Below, piece by piece: positions 10,407 to 21,504 of a stretch of DNA of 64,000 bases. Below the pieces are notes generated by a model. The model was not told where the DNA came from. It searched no databases and saw only the letters and a list, made by a program, of their open reading frames with translations. This DNA comes from Echinarachnius parma (lineage: Eukaryota; Echinodermata; Echinoidea; Clypeasteroida; Echinarachniidae): contig JBAMJV010004279.1 in the NCBI GenBank assembly GCA_037951105.1, positions 124,001 to 188,000 of the forward strand, in the 5' to 3' direction. The translations under genes were made by a program, and so were the position numbers. Numbering within the stretch: position 1 is the stretch's first letter; the number at the start of each line of letters is the position of its first letter.

Positions 10407-12441
10407 GGATGTTCGTTTTACATTTTGTAATACCCCTAGATATTATATTTACTTCTACCCGTGCAGCGTAGACATTATACTAAAGGAAGGCAAACCCCAA
10501 GATTATGATTGTGCACAGTCGCAGGCCTACAAGCGAAAGAAAGCTGTTCAAAACATAATGGTAAAAAGGGGGTATATGGCGCAATAACAACATTGCAACC
10601 GAAGGTCTGAGTGGAAACTGTTGCCCCACCCTCTGCAAAACTTGAGACTGTCGGCTCCTCCTCTGCTGCAGGCTTTGAGACTGTTTTCTCATCTGCCTGT
10701 CGGATTCAAGTCCAACTAAATGGCTGTATGACGTCAGTTGTTTGAAAAGAAGAGGTACATCACAAAGATCGTCAGCTATACTTGCGAGAGGATAGCGACT
10801 TGCTTTACAATATTGACTGTATTACGAAAAAGCAACGAATACATGCATATCCCTCTTCCCCCCCCCCCCCCCCCCCCCTCAAAAAAAGAAAATAAATCAT
10901 TAAAATAATAATGATAGTAATGATAATACAATATAATCATAATTTATGCCTGATGTGCAAAGGCGCAATATCCAGCCCGTAAGTATGCAGATCTAATAGA
11001 GACAAACGCATTTATTATTATGATGACGTATGAATCGGTTTTCAAAGCATCTCTGCTTCAATCTCTTATAGTGCCAAATTATGTGGTATCGTTTGAAATT
11101 ATATCTAGCAAGGGAATAGATTTGTTGGACTTCTTCCATTTAATAGAGATTGTAAGATATATGCATTATTTTGATGACTTCATCGTAACATTACTTATAA
11201 TATTGGCATTAAATCAATTTAAACTAATAATAGGACTCATTATAACGACCAGGTCCATGTAAAAACCAAACCATTTTTAAAGATTTATTGCAATGTTCAA
11301 GTTTGTTTGTATAATGACCCTGTTTTAAAGCCATATACGAAGAATAGAAAACTCTTTTTGATGAGATCAGATCATTCTGCCAACACTCTTGTTTCTGGCG
11401 AACGTCCGTGAGCGATATGGGAACGTCCGTGATGAAAACTATACTTTCTTTGGTCATGTAATTATGCAATATATGATCTAGACAGCAATTGATCCTGTTA
11501 ACATGCACATTAAAATATGTAATACGGGAATACGAGCATATAGGTGCGTTCCTAAAAAATGCGGCTAAAGAAAAGCAAAGGTTCCGAATAACACATTATT
11601 AAAAAAAATATTTAACTATTCAGTCAAAGTTTGGACGTTTGTATTTTCTATTTGGCAAATAAAACACAATCCACGTTTGGCATACAGAGAGAAGCAAGTC
11701 TTAGAAGTATATTGTCCGAATATAAGCTGTATATGACAGAACATAAATGAGATATATGGGTACTAAATCTATATCTACATAATCCCTCACGGACGTTCGC
11801 CTTTTGGAGATGGGTTACTTCAACAGTGAATAAAAACGGAACCACATGGAGTTTCCCAGTATAATGGGGTACGCCTGAAAGCTAGGATTGCATGCTTTCA
11901 CATTAGATAGATGTCTTTGAATTAAAAAAATTAATTGAATTTTACCCTGTTTGGGCCGAAAAGTGCACTTTTCAAAATTCTGACCAATATATGCACCAAC
12001 TGACAAAGGGTTGAACAAAATTAGTGTTTTTGTGATCCAACATGTCCAGTGAGTGATGTGTAAACATTGCATAGTTAATGAATGTCAAATGTCTGAGTAA
12101 TAGGCAGTGTAAGTCAAGTGATATTTGCTGAATAATTGCACTAAGTACTTTGTACCAGTTGACAAATCTCCCATGGAGAATTATAAAACCGAACACTTCA
12201 ATCATAAGTATCTTTATAACAAAGAGAAATGCAGAAAACTGAAACCAGTTCAACGTTTCTATTGGTAATACAAATACACATATTGTAATTCTGGTTAATC
12301 CAGGATCATCCATAAAATCAATGATTATCCCTCCTAGATGAATCCATCTTAATATCCCGGGACTGTGATCTCAATAAATTATTTACATGTGCCATGTTGG
12401 TGTATAGGAGCCTGTAGTCCCTTTAATAGGGGTGTGAGTCC
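10407..12441. repeat. 2-kb segmental duplication, copy 2
   Basis: This is the counterpart of 5704-7715 plus 8250-8264. It carries the uninterrupted target site TTAA (12423-12426) where copy 1 has the piggyBac-like element. The remaining 400 bp to the next exon (12442-12841) are intron with no recognisable feature. Confidence 0.9.
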
Positions 12442-12841
12442 CTCTTTGTACAGCCTCATGACTTTGTCATAATTCCTGAACTAAATGTTCCATCCATCAA
12501 ACAACGGTTACCATAATTATCCCTACTAATCAGGACCCATCCCGCCTTGTAATGTCATAGGGTTGTGAGGTTTTTCTAGAGCTACCAGCATCACCTGGTA
12601 GTTCCTCTCCCCTGGTACGAACACTGGTTGATTGAAATGTGCATATTTACATGTAGTTTGTTTTGCTTTGTTTAAATTACTGCATATGGTTTCAGAAATT
12701 TGAAATGCTTGTAGCTTACAAGGGTTATCATCCCACGAGTGGAGAATGAATAAGTATATATTTAAACAAACTTGTTAGATAATTGCTATATAAAGCAGTT
12801 TTATTTTATGACTATGATCTTACCTTAATTTTTTTTTCCAG

Positions 12842-13032
12842 ATGGCATCATAAAAACACTGGATGAAAAGAGAGCACAAAGAAGGAAGGAAGAGAGAGAG
12901 AGGGCGACAGTATGGAAGGATAGAGGGAACGTAGAATTCAAAGCAGGCAACTATGAGAAAGCCATAGAGCTGTACACAGAGGGACTTGTACACCTACAGG
13001 ACTTTGGGCTTCTATATACCAACAGGGCACAG
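12842..13032 (+). CDS. TTC12: TTC12-like gene, TPR exon 1
   Basis: The exon opens after TTTTTTTTCCAG and ends at CAG|GTAAAT. After completing a split Asp codon it encodes 64 residues. First comes a basic coiled stretch (EKRAQRRKEERERA), then a first TPR with the typical pattern W-K-G-N-F-G-Y-A-LY-T, and finally LLYTNRAQ. This corresponds to human TTC12 where a basic KERAKRRRE-type segment precedes the first TPR and 'LYTNRAQAY' crosses the exon end. Phase is 1 in and 0 out, fitting both neighbours. A decayed copy of its second half lies at 13798-13902. Confidence 0.8.
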
Positions 13033-13797
13033 GTAAATACCGTATGTTTAATTGAGATTTGCCTTAAAGGGACATGTCCCCCTTTTACAATTCTTCTGAA
13101 CAGTTTCTAGTTGATGGATGGGGATGAATGTAACACACACAAAAAAGAATCAGATCGAACAGCCCTGTAATTTGGATTCTACGAATGAAAACGAATGCAT
13201 CCCTCCATCAAACTATTTATCGGTCAATAAAGGAGTTTAACTGATTTAGCATAATATTACAACAATATTGTACTTATTCTTGTAAAGGTATTGTGAAGCC
13301 GACATTTGTAAAGGTATGTCATGGAAAAAAATCTCAAAGTCAGTTTAAGCGAGGTTTGGTTATTTTGTATTCGGTCATGCTATTGTTATTTGTGCGCGGG
13401 TCACGTAGGGGTCACGCATAGCGTTGTGGTACTTTGTGGAATCCGTGTACAAACTTCCTCACTGGGTGAATACACGTGTAATGCACAATTAAACGCTACC
13501 TGTCGTTTTATTATTTTGAGGTCTATAACTCCACGAAAAAGAGATTTGAAACTCTAATTTGTTCAGGCATGCCATTAAATGACATTTTCTTTCATATAAG
13601 ACAAATAACCTCGCAACTTTGGAAATTTGGCTTGCAAAAGAGGGAATGTCCCTTTAATTAAAAAAAATCTTAATTTTAGGATTCAGTATTGCTTTATACA
13701 TGTATGTAGTTTGAGAAGAAACAATAGAATAAAAGAATCATCTAGTTTATATTATTACCCAGGATAATCATGAATTAACAAGAGAAAGAATTGCTGG

Positions 13798-13902
13798 TGG
13801 ATAGACAAAGAATTCAGGAGTTATGAGAAAAGCATAGCGCTGTACAAGGATGGACTCGCACACCAAAGGGACTTCAGGCTTCTATACACTAACAGGGCAC
13901 AG
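13798..13902 (+). pseudogene. Shadow copy of TTC12 TPR exon 1
   Basis: About 105 bp match the second half of the exon at 12842-13032. The reading frame is still open and gives a TPR-like peptide ending RLLYTNRAQ. There is no 3' splice site at its start and the donor is degraded to CAGGGTTGAG. It is therefore an intragenic duplicate, probably not spliced. Confidence 0.75.
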
Positions 13903-13934
13903 GGTTGAGATCAAAGTCCCGAGTTTGGGGTAAT

Positions 13935-15470
13935 CACTGATTTTATGGATGATCCTGGACTAACAAGAATTACAATATCATGTGTATTTGTATTACCAAT
14001 AGAAGCATTGAACTGGTTTCAGTTTTCTCTTTATCAAGATATTTATGATTGAAGTATTTGGTTTTATAATTCTCAATGAGAGATTTGTCAACCGGTACAA
14101 AGTGCCATAAGTCAGCAAATAATTACTTGACTTCCACTGCCTATTACTCAGACATTTGACATTCATTAAAGGGGTAGTTTAGTTTTGTGAGGTAATGAAA
14201 AACTGAGTGTCGAATTTGAGAGAACATGCAATTTTAATGGCAGATTAAAGGTATGGTGACAAGGAAACTGCCTCCAAATTGTGTTTTACTGTATCTAATA
14301 TTTTCCATGTGGGAAAACCCGGTAAAATAAAAAAATCAACTTGAAAATTCACTTTCGGAACCTAGGGTTAGTCCGGGCGAAAAAAAATTACGTCATCTTT
14401 GTGACGTCACATGCAGGCAATCGCAGTTTAGCTCGGTCATAGACGTACATGCTGTGTGCGATACTCGCGTTGACAGAGAGGTATTATTTCCATTTGTTTC
14501 AATATTTGCAAACATTTGTTTATATCATGGACGATATACACTCAGAGGTGTAGCTGCATCCTGCTACAATTCATTTTTTAGCCATTCTTAGGCATTTTCA
14601 GTAAAGCCTCAATTTATAAGCAAAAACGAGTTTGTTTTTCTAGCAAGTCATAGGCTCTGCATGTAAATCATGCACGTTCCTCCGTGTTGCGGTCTGCTTG
14701 TGAAGTCATGAATCGGGTGACACGTGCGCACATTCTCGCTCCTCTATAAATAACTTTTTTAGGAGCATGGAACGCCGATGCGAAATAAAGCAAAAAAGTT
14801 GCTTGAAATTTACCTTTTTTGCCCAACTTAAGGATTTCTTTGAAAAAAGGAGTGTGGTATATCAATAAAGGCACATATTAAAAGCTATAAACCTGAATCA
14901 AAGCCGGGATTTCCCCCCTCCTTTAAACTTTATTTGGTCAAAATCGGCCCAGAAATGGCTGAAATATCAATAAATATAACTGATCTCATAGTTATTTGGG
15001 GCCCAAATAATTAGATGATTTTTCGGAAAATTAAAAAAATGCCTGCACTTTTTCAAAAATTTTCAAAAGTGTTTTTTAAATAGTTGTTGATGATCTGTCT
15101 ATTTAATCATTATTTCAATAAAACATTGTATGCACAATTTGTATGAAAAATGGTTGAAACCAATGCCTTTTAAGAAAGCGCCCTCTTGTGTTTTAATGGC
15201 TCTTTTTGTAATGATAACGGACTTTTTACTTTTTACGTACGTTTGTGATATTGTATACCTTTCGAGCATGGTGGAGTTATAACTATTAGTTTATAATGTT
15301 ACTGTCCGGGTTTGGTTACTTAAGTTCAGCCTTACCAAAACTGTACTACCCCTTTAACTATGCAATGTTTACACATCACTCACTGGACATGCCGGATCAC
15401 AAAAACACTAATTTTGTTCAAACCTTTGTCATTTGGTGTATATGTGAACAAAGTTACTAGATCCCTGTGA
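13935..15470 (-). repeat. Repeat R1 (reverse), split by a TTAA element
   Basis: 13935-14169 and 15354-about 15470 together make one reversed copy of R1, as seen by comparing 7250-7610 and 11960-12310. The two halves are separated by the element at 14170-15353. The adjacent stretch to about 15610 is also a reversed, diverged relative of 4640-4773. Confidence 0.7.
14170..15353. mobile_element. TTAA-target MITE family A, copy 1
   Basis: The ends are AGGGGTAGTTTAGTTTTG and the inverse of AGGGGTAGTACAGTTTTG, flanked by TTAA at 14166-14169 and 15354-15357. Two empty relatives of the target (7364-7367 and 12075-12078) read straight through a single TTAA. The 1184 bp have no transposase; the minus-strand frame at 14668-14874 is not convincing. 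TTAA duplication fits piggyBac or Kolobok superfamilies. Confidence 0.85.
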
Positions 15471-15769
15471 ACGTAACAACTCCAAGGCGCTGCTCACATA
15501 ATAACATCTCCACTTCTCAGACAGGTATAGACCAAGTTTATGGTTTTTGATAACATAATTTAATAAGTATTTGTTGTACTTTTCAACAGGCTTGGTAAGT
15601 TTTATGAGACCCTCATAGGTTTATGATCTTACGGGCTGGAATCCATGAATTCCAAGGCACAAGTCCACAGAATAAAGTATAATAAGGTACATCTCAAATT
15701 CCCAAATAAGACCTAGTAAATGTTTTTAAATAAAATATCTATATGTTTATGTTGTTTTCCATTCTTCAG

Positions 15770-15962
15770 GCATACAACAAGATTGGTAAGTTTAACAAGG
15801 CCATAGAAGACTGTGATTTGATCCTGAAGCTTGAACCCAAGAACTCCAAGGCATACGTCCACCGGGGCAAGGCGCTGCTCGGCCTGCGGAGGTATGACGA
15901 GGCCATTGATAGCTACAGGGAGATCCTCAAGTATGATCCAAAGCTGCAGAAGATGGTTGACA
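15770..15962 (+). CDS. TTC12: TTC12-like gene, TPR exon 2
   Basis: The exon starts after CATTCTTCAG and ends GAC A|GTGAGT (phase 0 in, 1 out). It encodes 64 codons holding the rest of TPR 1 and all of TPR 2 and part of TPR 3: AYNKIGKFNKAIEDCDLIL, then SKAYVHRGKALLGL, then YDEAIDSYREILKYDPKLQ. The order and spacing match human TTC12 ('YEKALVDCEWAL', 'KAYFHMGKANLAL', 'YKKILEINPKLQ'). A decayed partial copy lies 235 bp downstream. Confidence 0.85.
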
Positions 15963-16196
15963 GTGAGTATGATGAGCTTGGAAGAAGTACAGGGCCTGCT
16001 GGCTTGGACCACTCGATTTCTTTGATGCTTTATTCCACTGGCCTGAATGGACAACCAATAATAACAATTGTTCTTCTATATTTAGCCCATGATAATTCAC
16101 AAATCTTATTTTTACTTTCTCGACTGGGCCACACTGCAAAAAAAAAAGGGCTTTTCTAGAATTTCAGTAAGTATGGTTTCAATTCTCTCTACCTGT

Positions 16197-16282
16197 AAGG
16201 CTATGCTGGAATTATGGAGATACGATGGGGCCATCAATAGATACAGGGAGATCCTTAAATAAGCAACAGAACATGGTTGACA
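16197..16282 (+). pseudogene. Shadow copy of TTC12 TPR exon 2
   Basis: The sequence from AAGGCTATGCTGG to GTTGACAGTAGGTAT repeats the last part of the exon at 15770-15962, including the old donor region. A stop codon (AAATAAGCA, where the exon has AAGTATGATCCA) and a small deletion inactivate it. Confidence 0.8.
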
Positions 16283-16554
16283 GTAGGTATAGCAATGCTA
16301 GAAATGCACTATCAAAAGCGGGTTATGTAAGCACTGACGTAGCAGCAGACACCACAACAGTGGTTACTTAACCCACTTTTGTTCAAATGACATTTCATGC
16401 GGTAAGTATGTTAAAAAAACATGGCATCCTCCAGTGGTCAGTCAAAACAGATCATAGTGGTCTCAAAAACATTGATTATTTATATCACAAGTGATACCTG
16501 AGATGAAATATTAGGTTTAGTAGTGACAGGAATTATGCACTTAAAGGAACTACA

Positions 16555-17017
16555 GCGTCTAGATGGCCTAATTTTCACAATTCGGCTCTCTTTATGTAAT
16601 TTTTCCCGATTCGGCTCTCTTTATGTAATTTTTCCCGAAGAAAAAGAATTTGGCAATCATTTCTCATGAAATCAATCAATTTGGGGGTAATTAGTAAATA
16701 TCTAATTGTCCTGGGAACGCCCCTTTTAAATCGCCAACATGTGACGTCATCTAAAGAACGGACTTATGAACTAAATTCTGTAGATGACGCGTCATGACGT
16801 AAGCAAATGAATTGTCAATTACATGTCGATCACACTGCCGATTCCGGACCCTAAATGTGGGTGGGGCGTAAACTGGCTGCTAAGTGAAATTTGGCATCAG
16901 AAAACTTGTCTTTAATCACTACTGTGTTTATTTTCATGGATTTTTTTTCGGCAGACCTATGTTTCAAGTCATCAACTATGGAATAAGTGTCAAAGTACGT
17001 TGTATTCTTTAGGTCCT
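16555..17017. mobile_element. TTAA-target MITE family B, copy 1
   Basis: It is flanked by TTAA (16551-16554 and 17018-17021) with ends AGGAACTACAGCGTCTAG and the inverse of AGGACCTAAAGAATACAA. A second copy in the opposite orientation is at 52029-52470. Landmarks shared by both are TGACGTCA-rich segments and 'CATGACGTAAGC'. It is non-coding. Confidence 0.8.
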
Positions 17018-17021
17018 TTAA

Positions 17022-17875
17022 CAGTAACATTAAGTAAAAATGCCAGCCTTTGGTTTTCCTTTAAAGGACCAATCTGGAGTCAAGCTAGCTATCTTTGAAA
17101 GTGGAGGATAAAACAGAGACTGAATATTGTTGCTCCAAACAAAGAAAAACATGTCTAATTATGTTATTCTGTTATTATATTGCCTGTTAATGCCAGCGGA
17201 AGAAAGCATCAATGAAATGTGGTGGCCCAAAGCTTATTTTTCATGGCCCTGGGCCAGCGGCCTAGCTGTGCTAATTTTGAGCCCTGATTATGGTTACAAT
17301 AAATGATGTTAAGTTACTTTGATGATCAGATAAGCAAACTTTGTTGAATTTTATTCTTGTGTGTGTGATTACAAAATAGGGATTGTTTTATTTGTATTCA
17401 TTTGTTATCCTGGGGGTGTATTGTCCTTTCACGAAAACTGTATTATCTTTGGCTTATAAACTTAATGGTGCATTATTGATGAAGAAAATAAATACTGCTC
17501 AAGACAAAGCAAAATCTGCATGTTGTTTCTTGCTCAGATAAGGAAAAAAAAAAAATAAAAAATTTCTTCAATTTTCTGCATGATCAGAAATTGTCAAAAA
17601 TGTGTCAGGTTACACCATTAGTTACAATGCTATCTACCTGCTAATATTCAAATGGCAAAGCTGAGTCGCCTTGATTGCTAAGAGGGAGCATCAAAACAAC
17701 TTAATTAGGTTGTTTACCGTAACAAACAAAGAAATTTATGAAATTTTCATCGACTTTTCTCATCCATCTGTCCGTTGCAACTACTTTGAGTTTTTGTGTG
17801 ATTCTAAGGAAACGTACACATATTTTTCTTTATGTCAGGACAAACGCAAAAAAAAATGTTTTGTTCTCTTTGCAG
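17022..17875. other. TTC12 intron sequence
   Basis: No exon is visible. At about 17215-17290 there is a fragment of the 'GGGCCAcc / gggccagcgg' repeat family (full copies at 39952-40313 and 59770-60804). The remainder is unremarkable AT-rich DNA with an A-run near 17550. Confidence 0.5.
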
Positions 17876-17947
17876 ACTGTTTCCGAGGTGAATCAGGAAA
17901 AAGCTGCAGTGGAGGCCAAAGAGAGAGCACCAAGAACACTTGATTAG
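17876..17947 (+). pseudogene. Shadow copy A of TTC12 exon at 18042
   Basis: After TTTGCAG the frame reads TVSEVNQEKAAVEAKERAP and then stops at 17945. It is clearly related to the start of the exon at 18042 (…EVNQAKAAVEAKE…). Its splice phase does not fit the preceding exon, and the C-terminal two thirds of the exon are missing. Confidence 0.7.
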
Positions 17948-18041
17948 TTTGTTTACGTTATACCAAAACAGTAACAAACACAAAAATGAATGAAATGTAA
18001 GTAATTTGTATATAATTTCCTCATTTGTATTTTCTTTGCAG

Positions 18042-18229
18042 AGTACGTTTGCGAGGTAAATCAGGCAAAAGCTGCAGTAGAGGCCAAAGAAGGACATCCA
18101 AGACTCTAGAGGATGGAGTCCGACATGCCAAGACAGTCACAGAAGTGCTGGAGAATCTCTGGAAACCTGACCAGAATGTCATGTACTATGCAGGAGGCAT
18201 GAGGGTCTTAGAGGACATGATTAAAGATA
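18042..18229 (+). CDS. TTC12: TTC12-like gene, post-TPR exon (frameshifted)
   Basis: The exon follows TTCTTTGCAG. Joined in phase 1 to the previous exon it reads KYVCEVNQAKAAVEAKEG, matching the linker after the TPRs in human TTC12. A one-base shift is then needed near 18092-18098, after which the other frame gives LEDGVRHAKTV, ENLWKPDQNVMYYAGGM and EDMIKD. That second part matches human '…[22 protein letters not shown]'. The unshifted frame stops at CTC TAG. The shift may be a real mutation or an assembly error; if real, the gene makes only the TPR part. A donor candidate is GATA|GTGACT. No later TTC12 exon (C-terminal helical repeats) was found. Confidence 0.65.
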
Positions 18230-18521
18230 GTGACTGTCTATGCTTATCAGTCTGTACCTGTTCCTACCTTCTCCCAACCTGTGTTTATGTATCAGTTAAG
18301 TACTTGTCAGTTGAGCCTAAGATGAATGATCTGCCAGATTTGAAAGCTTGGCTATATGCTTTGACTCATTTAGTCCTTATTAACTTTAAGTGAAGTAAAA
18401 TTAATACTAAAAAAAAGTGAAGGTGTTGAAAATGTTGGGTAGAGAGCAAACTCTATATTTAGCAAAACGAATCACAAGAAATGTTTTGGACAAACTGAAA
18501 TGCAGTCTGCAAGGGGGTTTT

Positions 18522-18626
18522 GCATGCCAAGACAGTCACAGAAGTGCTGGGGAAACTCTGGAAACCTTACCATAATGTCATGTACTATGCAGTTCATGAG
18601 GGTCTTAGAGGACATGATCAAAGATG
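18522..18626 (+). pseudogene. Shadow copy B of TTC12 exon at 18042
   Basis: GCATGCCAAGACAGTCACAG onward repeats the second half of the exon (HAKTVTEVL..LWKPY.NVMYYA), then loses frame through a two-base deletion where the exon has GGAGGC. The following donor-like AAAGATG|GTAACT is better than that of the main exon. A more diverged relative is at about 19120-19220, preceded by the same GTTGGGTAGAGAGCAAACTC landmark found at 18434. Confidence 0.75.
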
Positions 18627-19371
18627 GTAACTAACTAATTGTTATTAGAGTGATCCATTTTCTTTATAAGAACTATAGCCAAAATTAATGTTTGAGGCAT
18701 CAATCATATACCAATTTCATTGTAAGATTATTCCGAATTATATTGGATATTTTCATTAAAAAAGAACAAGGTTTACCTCGTGATAAAGTGAAAATTGATG
18801 TCAGATTTTTCCCCTTGATCTTTCGCGCAAATTATCAAAATTTGGATACTACTGATGATCAAACTATCCAAATTATGACTGCGATCAAAGCACATGCCGA
18901 AACGATGTTCAATTCTATTATAAATATCCCCATAACTACAAAGACATTGGAAAAATTCAAAATCCACTTCATTCTCCTGTTACACTGAGCCAAACAAGAA
19001 GGTACAAGAGAAATGTAAAAGCTCTAAGTGGTTTTGGTTGAATTCAACAAAGTTAATGGATCACTTTAAGTGGAGTAAAATTAGTCCTCTGAAAGGTTTT
19101 AATGTGAACTTGTTAAAAAAATGTTGGGTAGAGAGCAAACTCTTTAATATAAGGCAAAACAAATCACAATTTACACTTTGGGCAAACCTGAAATGCAGGC
19201 GGCATGAGGGTCATATGAAGAATTTGTTTATCACTTTGTAAGTGTGACTTACATAAGTTACTTTCGAAGAAACGTCATGAATTGTAAATATGTAAAAGTG
19301 CATTTTTTGTCTTCTTGTTATATTCATCATTGTGCCTTTGATGAACATTCTGCTGGCGCATCAAGATAGTT

Positions 19372-19662
19372 AAAGTCCTTCCCGTGCCAATTTTGGCACA
19401 TAAGGCGGTGCCTACCTCTGATTCATTTGCCCTAGGCCACACGTCTACTAAATGTAGCGAAAGCTACGGAAGGGGGCTAGTCCTATGGTAACTTGTGTGA
19501 TTAACTTTCCCTTCTCCGTTCTATAAATGCTGAGCGCCTGGCTAGAAGGCAGAAGGTACCATTTTGTATAAGTCTTTGGTATGACCCGGTCTGGGTTCGA
19601 ACTCCGGACCTCCCGTGCATGAGGCGGACACTCTTACCGCTAAGCCACAATGTTCGGTCATC
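19372..19662 (-). mobile_element. tRNA-derived SINE
   Basis: On the minus strand the start shows an RNA polymerase III A box (TGGCTTAGCGGTAAGAGTG) and a B box (GGAGTTCGAACCC) with a CAT anticodon-like loop between them. A body of about 200 bp follows down to 19372. The element is bracketed by about 35-bp direct repeats (CATTGTGCCTTTGATGA…GCGCATCAAGAT at 19330-19369 and 19663-19701). These repeats are longer than an ordinary SINE target duplication, so a local duplication may be involved. Confidence 0.7.
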
Positions 19663-20129
19663 ATTGTGCCTTTGATGATCATTCTGCGGGCGCATCAAGA
19701 TGTTACCCTTATCAACTCCCATTCTACAACACATAGTGGATGTTTGTCTACCATTATAAGTTATTTGGACTTTCAAGTGATGTATTGTGCAAAAAGAAAT
19801 GTTTTCTCATAATTAAAATGATCAACATCTTTTGAAGTAATATGTATTTGCATCACAAGTGTCACTTGCCAAATGCTTCTCCATGTTAATTTATGAGAGT
19901 TATATTTCAAGCATGTAAAACTTTAAAGCTGGTTTCTATTGATATGTGTTATTATTAAATGTTTTGTATGTATTGAATTGCAACTGAATAAACAAAGAAC
20001 AATGTTATTGATACGTGTACATACTACATTATCCTTTTGATAAGAATTACAGTTTTTCTCAGAATTATAGCATCATTATTTTTGTGTAATTATGATGCAT
20101 TTGTATTCCAGGTGCCATTTACATGTTAA

Positions 20130-20672
20130 AGGGGTAGTCCAGGTTTGGTATAGAGGGCGCTTCAAGAAATATTTGTATTTGCTTGAAAGACTGAGTGTAA
20201 CATTTGGAAGAGCACACAATCTTAATAACAGAATCAACTTGTTTGGTAAAAATCGGTTCAGAGACGGCAGAAATATTGATAAATATAACCATTTGTAATT
20301 ATTGTGAAGCTCACAATAATTCAATAATTTTGAACTGGCCGTTCAAAATAAAAAATGCTTACACGTCTGAAAAATTTACAAAAAACGTTTTAAAAAAGTT
20401 GTTGATGATCTCTCTATTTAATCATTATTTTTAAAAAAACATCTCATGCGCAATTTTGTAATGAAAAATGATTGAAACCTAAGTATTTTTAGAGAGGCCC
20501 ATTTTGTGCTTTAACGGCTCCTTTTAAATATTAACAGGCTTTTACTCAGTTGTTTGTAATTGTTTATACCTTACGAGCATGTTGGAGTTATAACTATTAG
20601 TTTGTATAGTTTGTAATGTTATGTTGCAGGTTTTGGTCACTAAAATTAAGTTTGACCAAAACTGTACTAAAC
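20130..20672. mobile_element. TTAA-target MITE family A, copy 2
   Basis: The left end TTAA|AGGGGTAGTCCAGGTTTGG and the right end ACCAAAACTGTACTAAACC match the family ends at 14170-15353. The right TTAA has decayed. Confidence 0.7.
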
Positions 20673-20909
20673 CAAATACATAATCAAGAATGTCTTTCAA
20701 GCATGTGAAACCATCAACATATCAATATATATTTGTGTTGATGATTGAATATAATCTTAACCTGATTTACAGTGTTCAAGTATGTTGCAGCTGAACATAC
20801 ACTGTACTAAAGTATTCATACATGCACATTAATATCCTACTCAGTACTATAGTTTAGAACTTTTCTTGCAAAGAGTATGGAATATGGGTATATAAAGGAT
20901 CTATAGATA

Positions 20910-21504
20910 CAGAGTGTCCCAGAAAGGTTGCAACACTTACGATCGTTAATTTCTTCGACACCATCGACCAAATATCATGATTTTTTATTTCATTGGATAG
21001 AAAATTCTTTTTCCAACAAAATGATACCATGAACATGGATTTTGGGTAAGGCGTTTGGATGCTAGGGCCATTTTTCTGAGGCAATGTCGTTTCCTAAATT
21101 TGCTACTTTTTCGTCTCCAGCGATCCTCGGAACACAGACATTCTCGCCCCACGGCCTGCCGTAGAATTAGCTGTACATATTAGAATGGCTCACATTGTCT
21201 TCCTTACAAACGGAGAGCAGTCATGCGTTTCTTTTGTCTAGCGAATTGTATGGCAGGCCGTGAGGAGAGAATGCCTCGGTGCTCAGCGGATCGCTGGAGA
21301 CGAAAAAGTAGCAAATTTTGGAAACGACATTGCCTCAGAAAAATGGCCCTAGCATCCAAACGCCTTACCCAAAATCCATGTTCATGGTATCATTTTGTTG
21401 AGAAAAAAATGTTCTATCCAATGAAATAAAAAATCATGACATTTGGTCGATGGTGTCGAAGAAATTAACGATCGTAAGTGTTGCAACCTTTCTGGGACAC
21501 TCTG
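20910..21504. mobile_element. Tc1/mariner-type foldback element (CAGAGTGTCCCAGAAAGG)
   Basis: It lies between TA dinucleotides (20908-20909 and 21505-21506). The ends are CAGAGTGTCCCAGAAAGGTT and its inverse, and the two halves remain inverted copies of each other for about 270 bp, nearly to the centre (AGGCCGTG / CACGGCCT near 21155-21265). TA target duplication and the GTGTCCCA end fit the Tc1/mariner superfamily. The frames inside are not a transposase. Confidence 0.8.

Noticed and set aside
19580-19662. Functional tRNA-Met gene on the minus strand
   Set aside because: A and B boxes are present, but the acceptor stem pairs poorly and a SINE body follows; it is treated as a SINE head.
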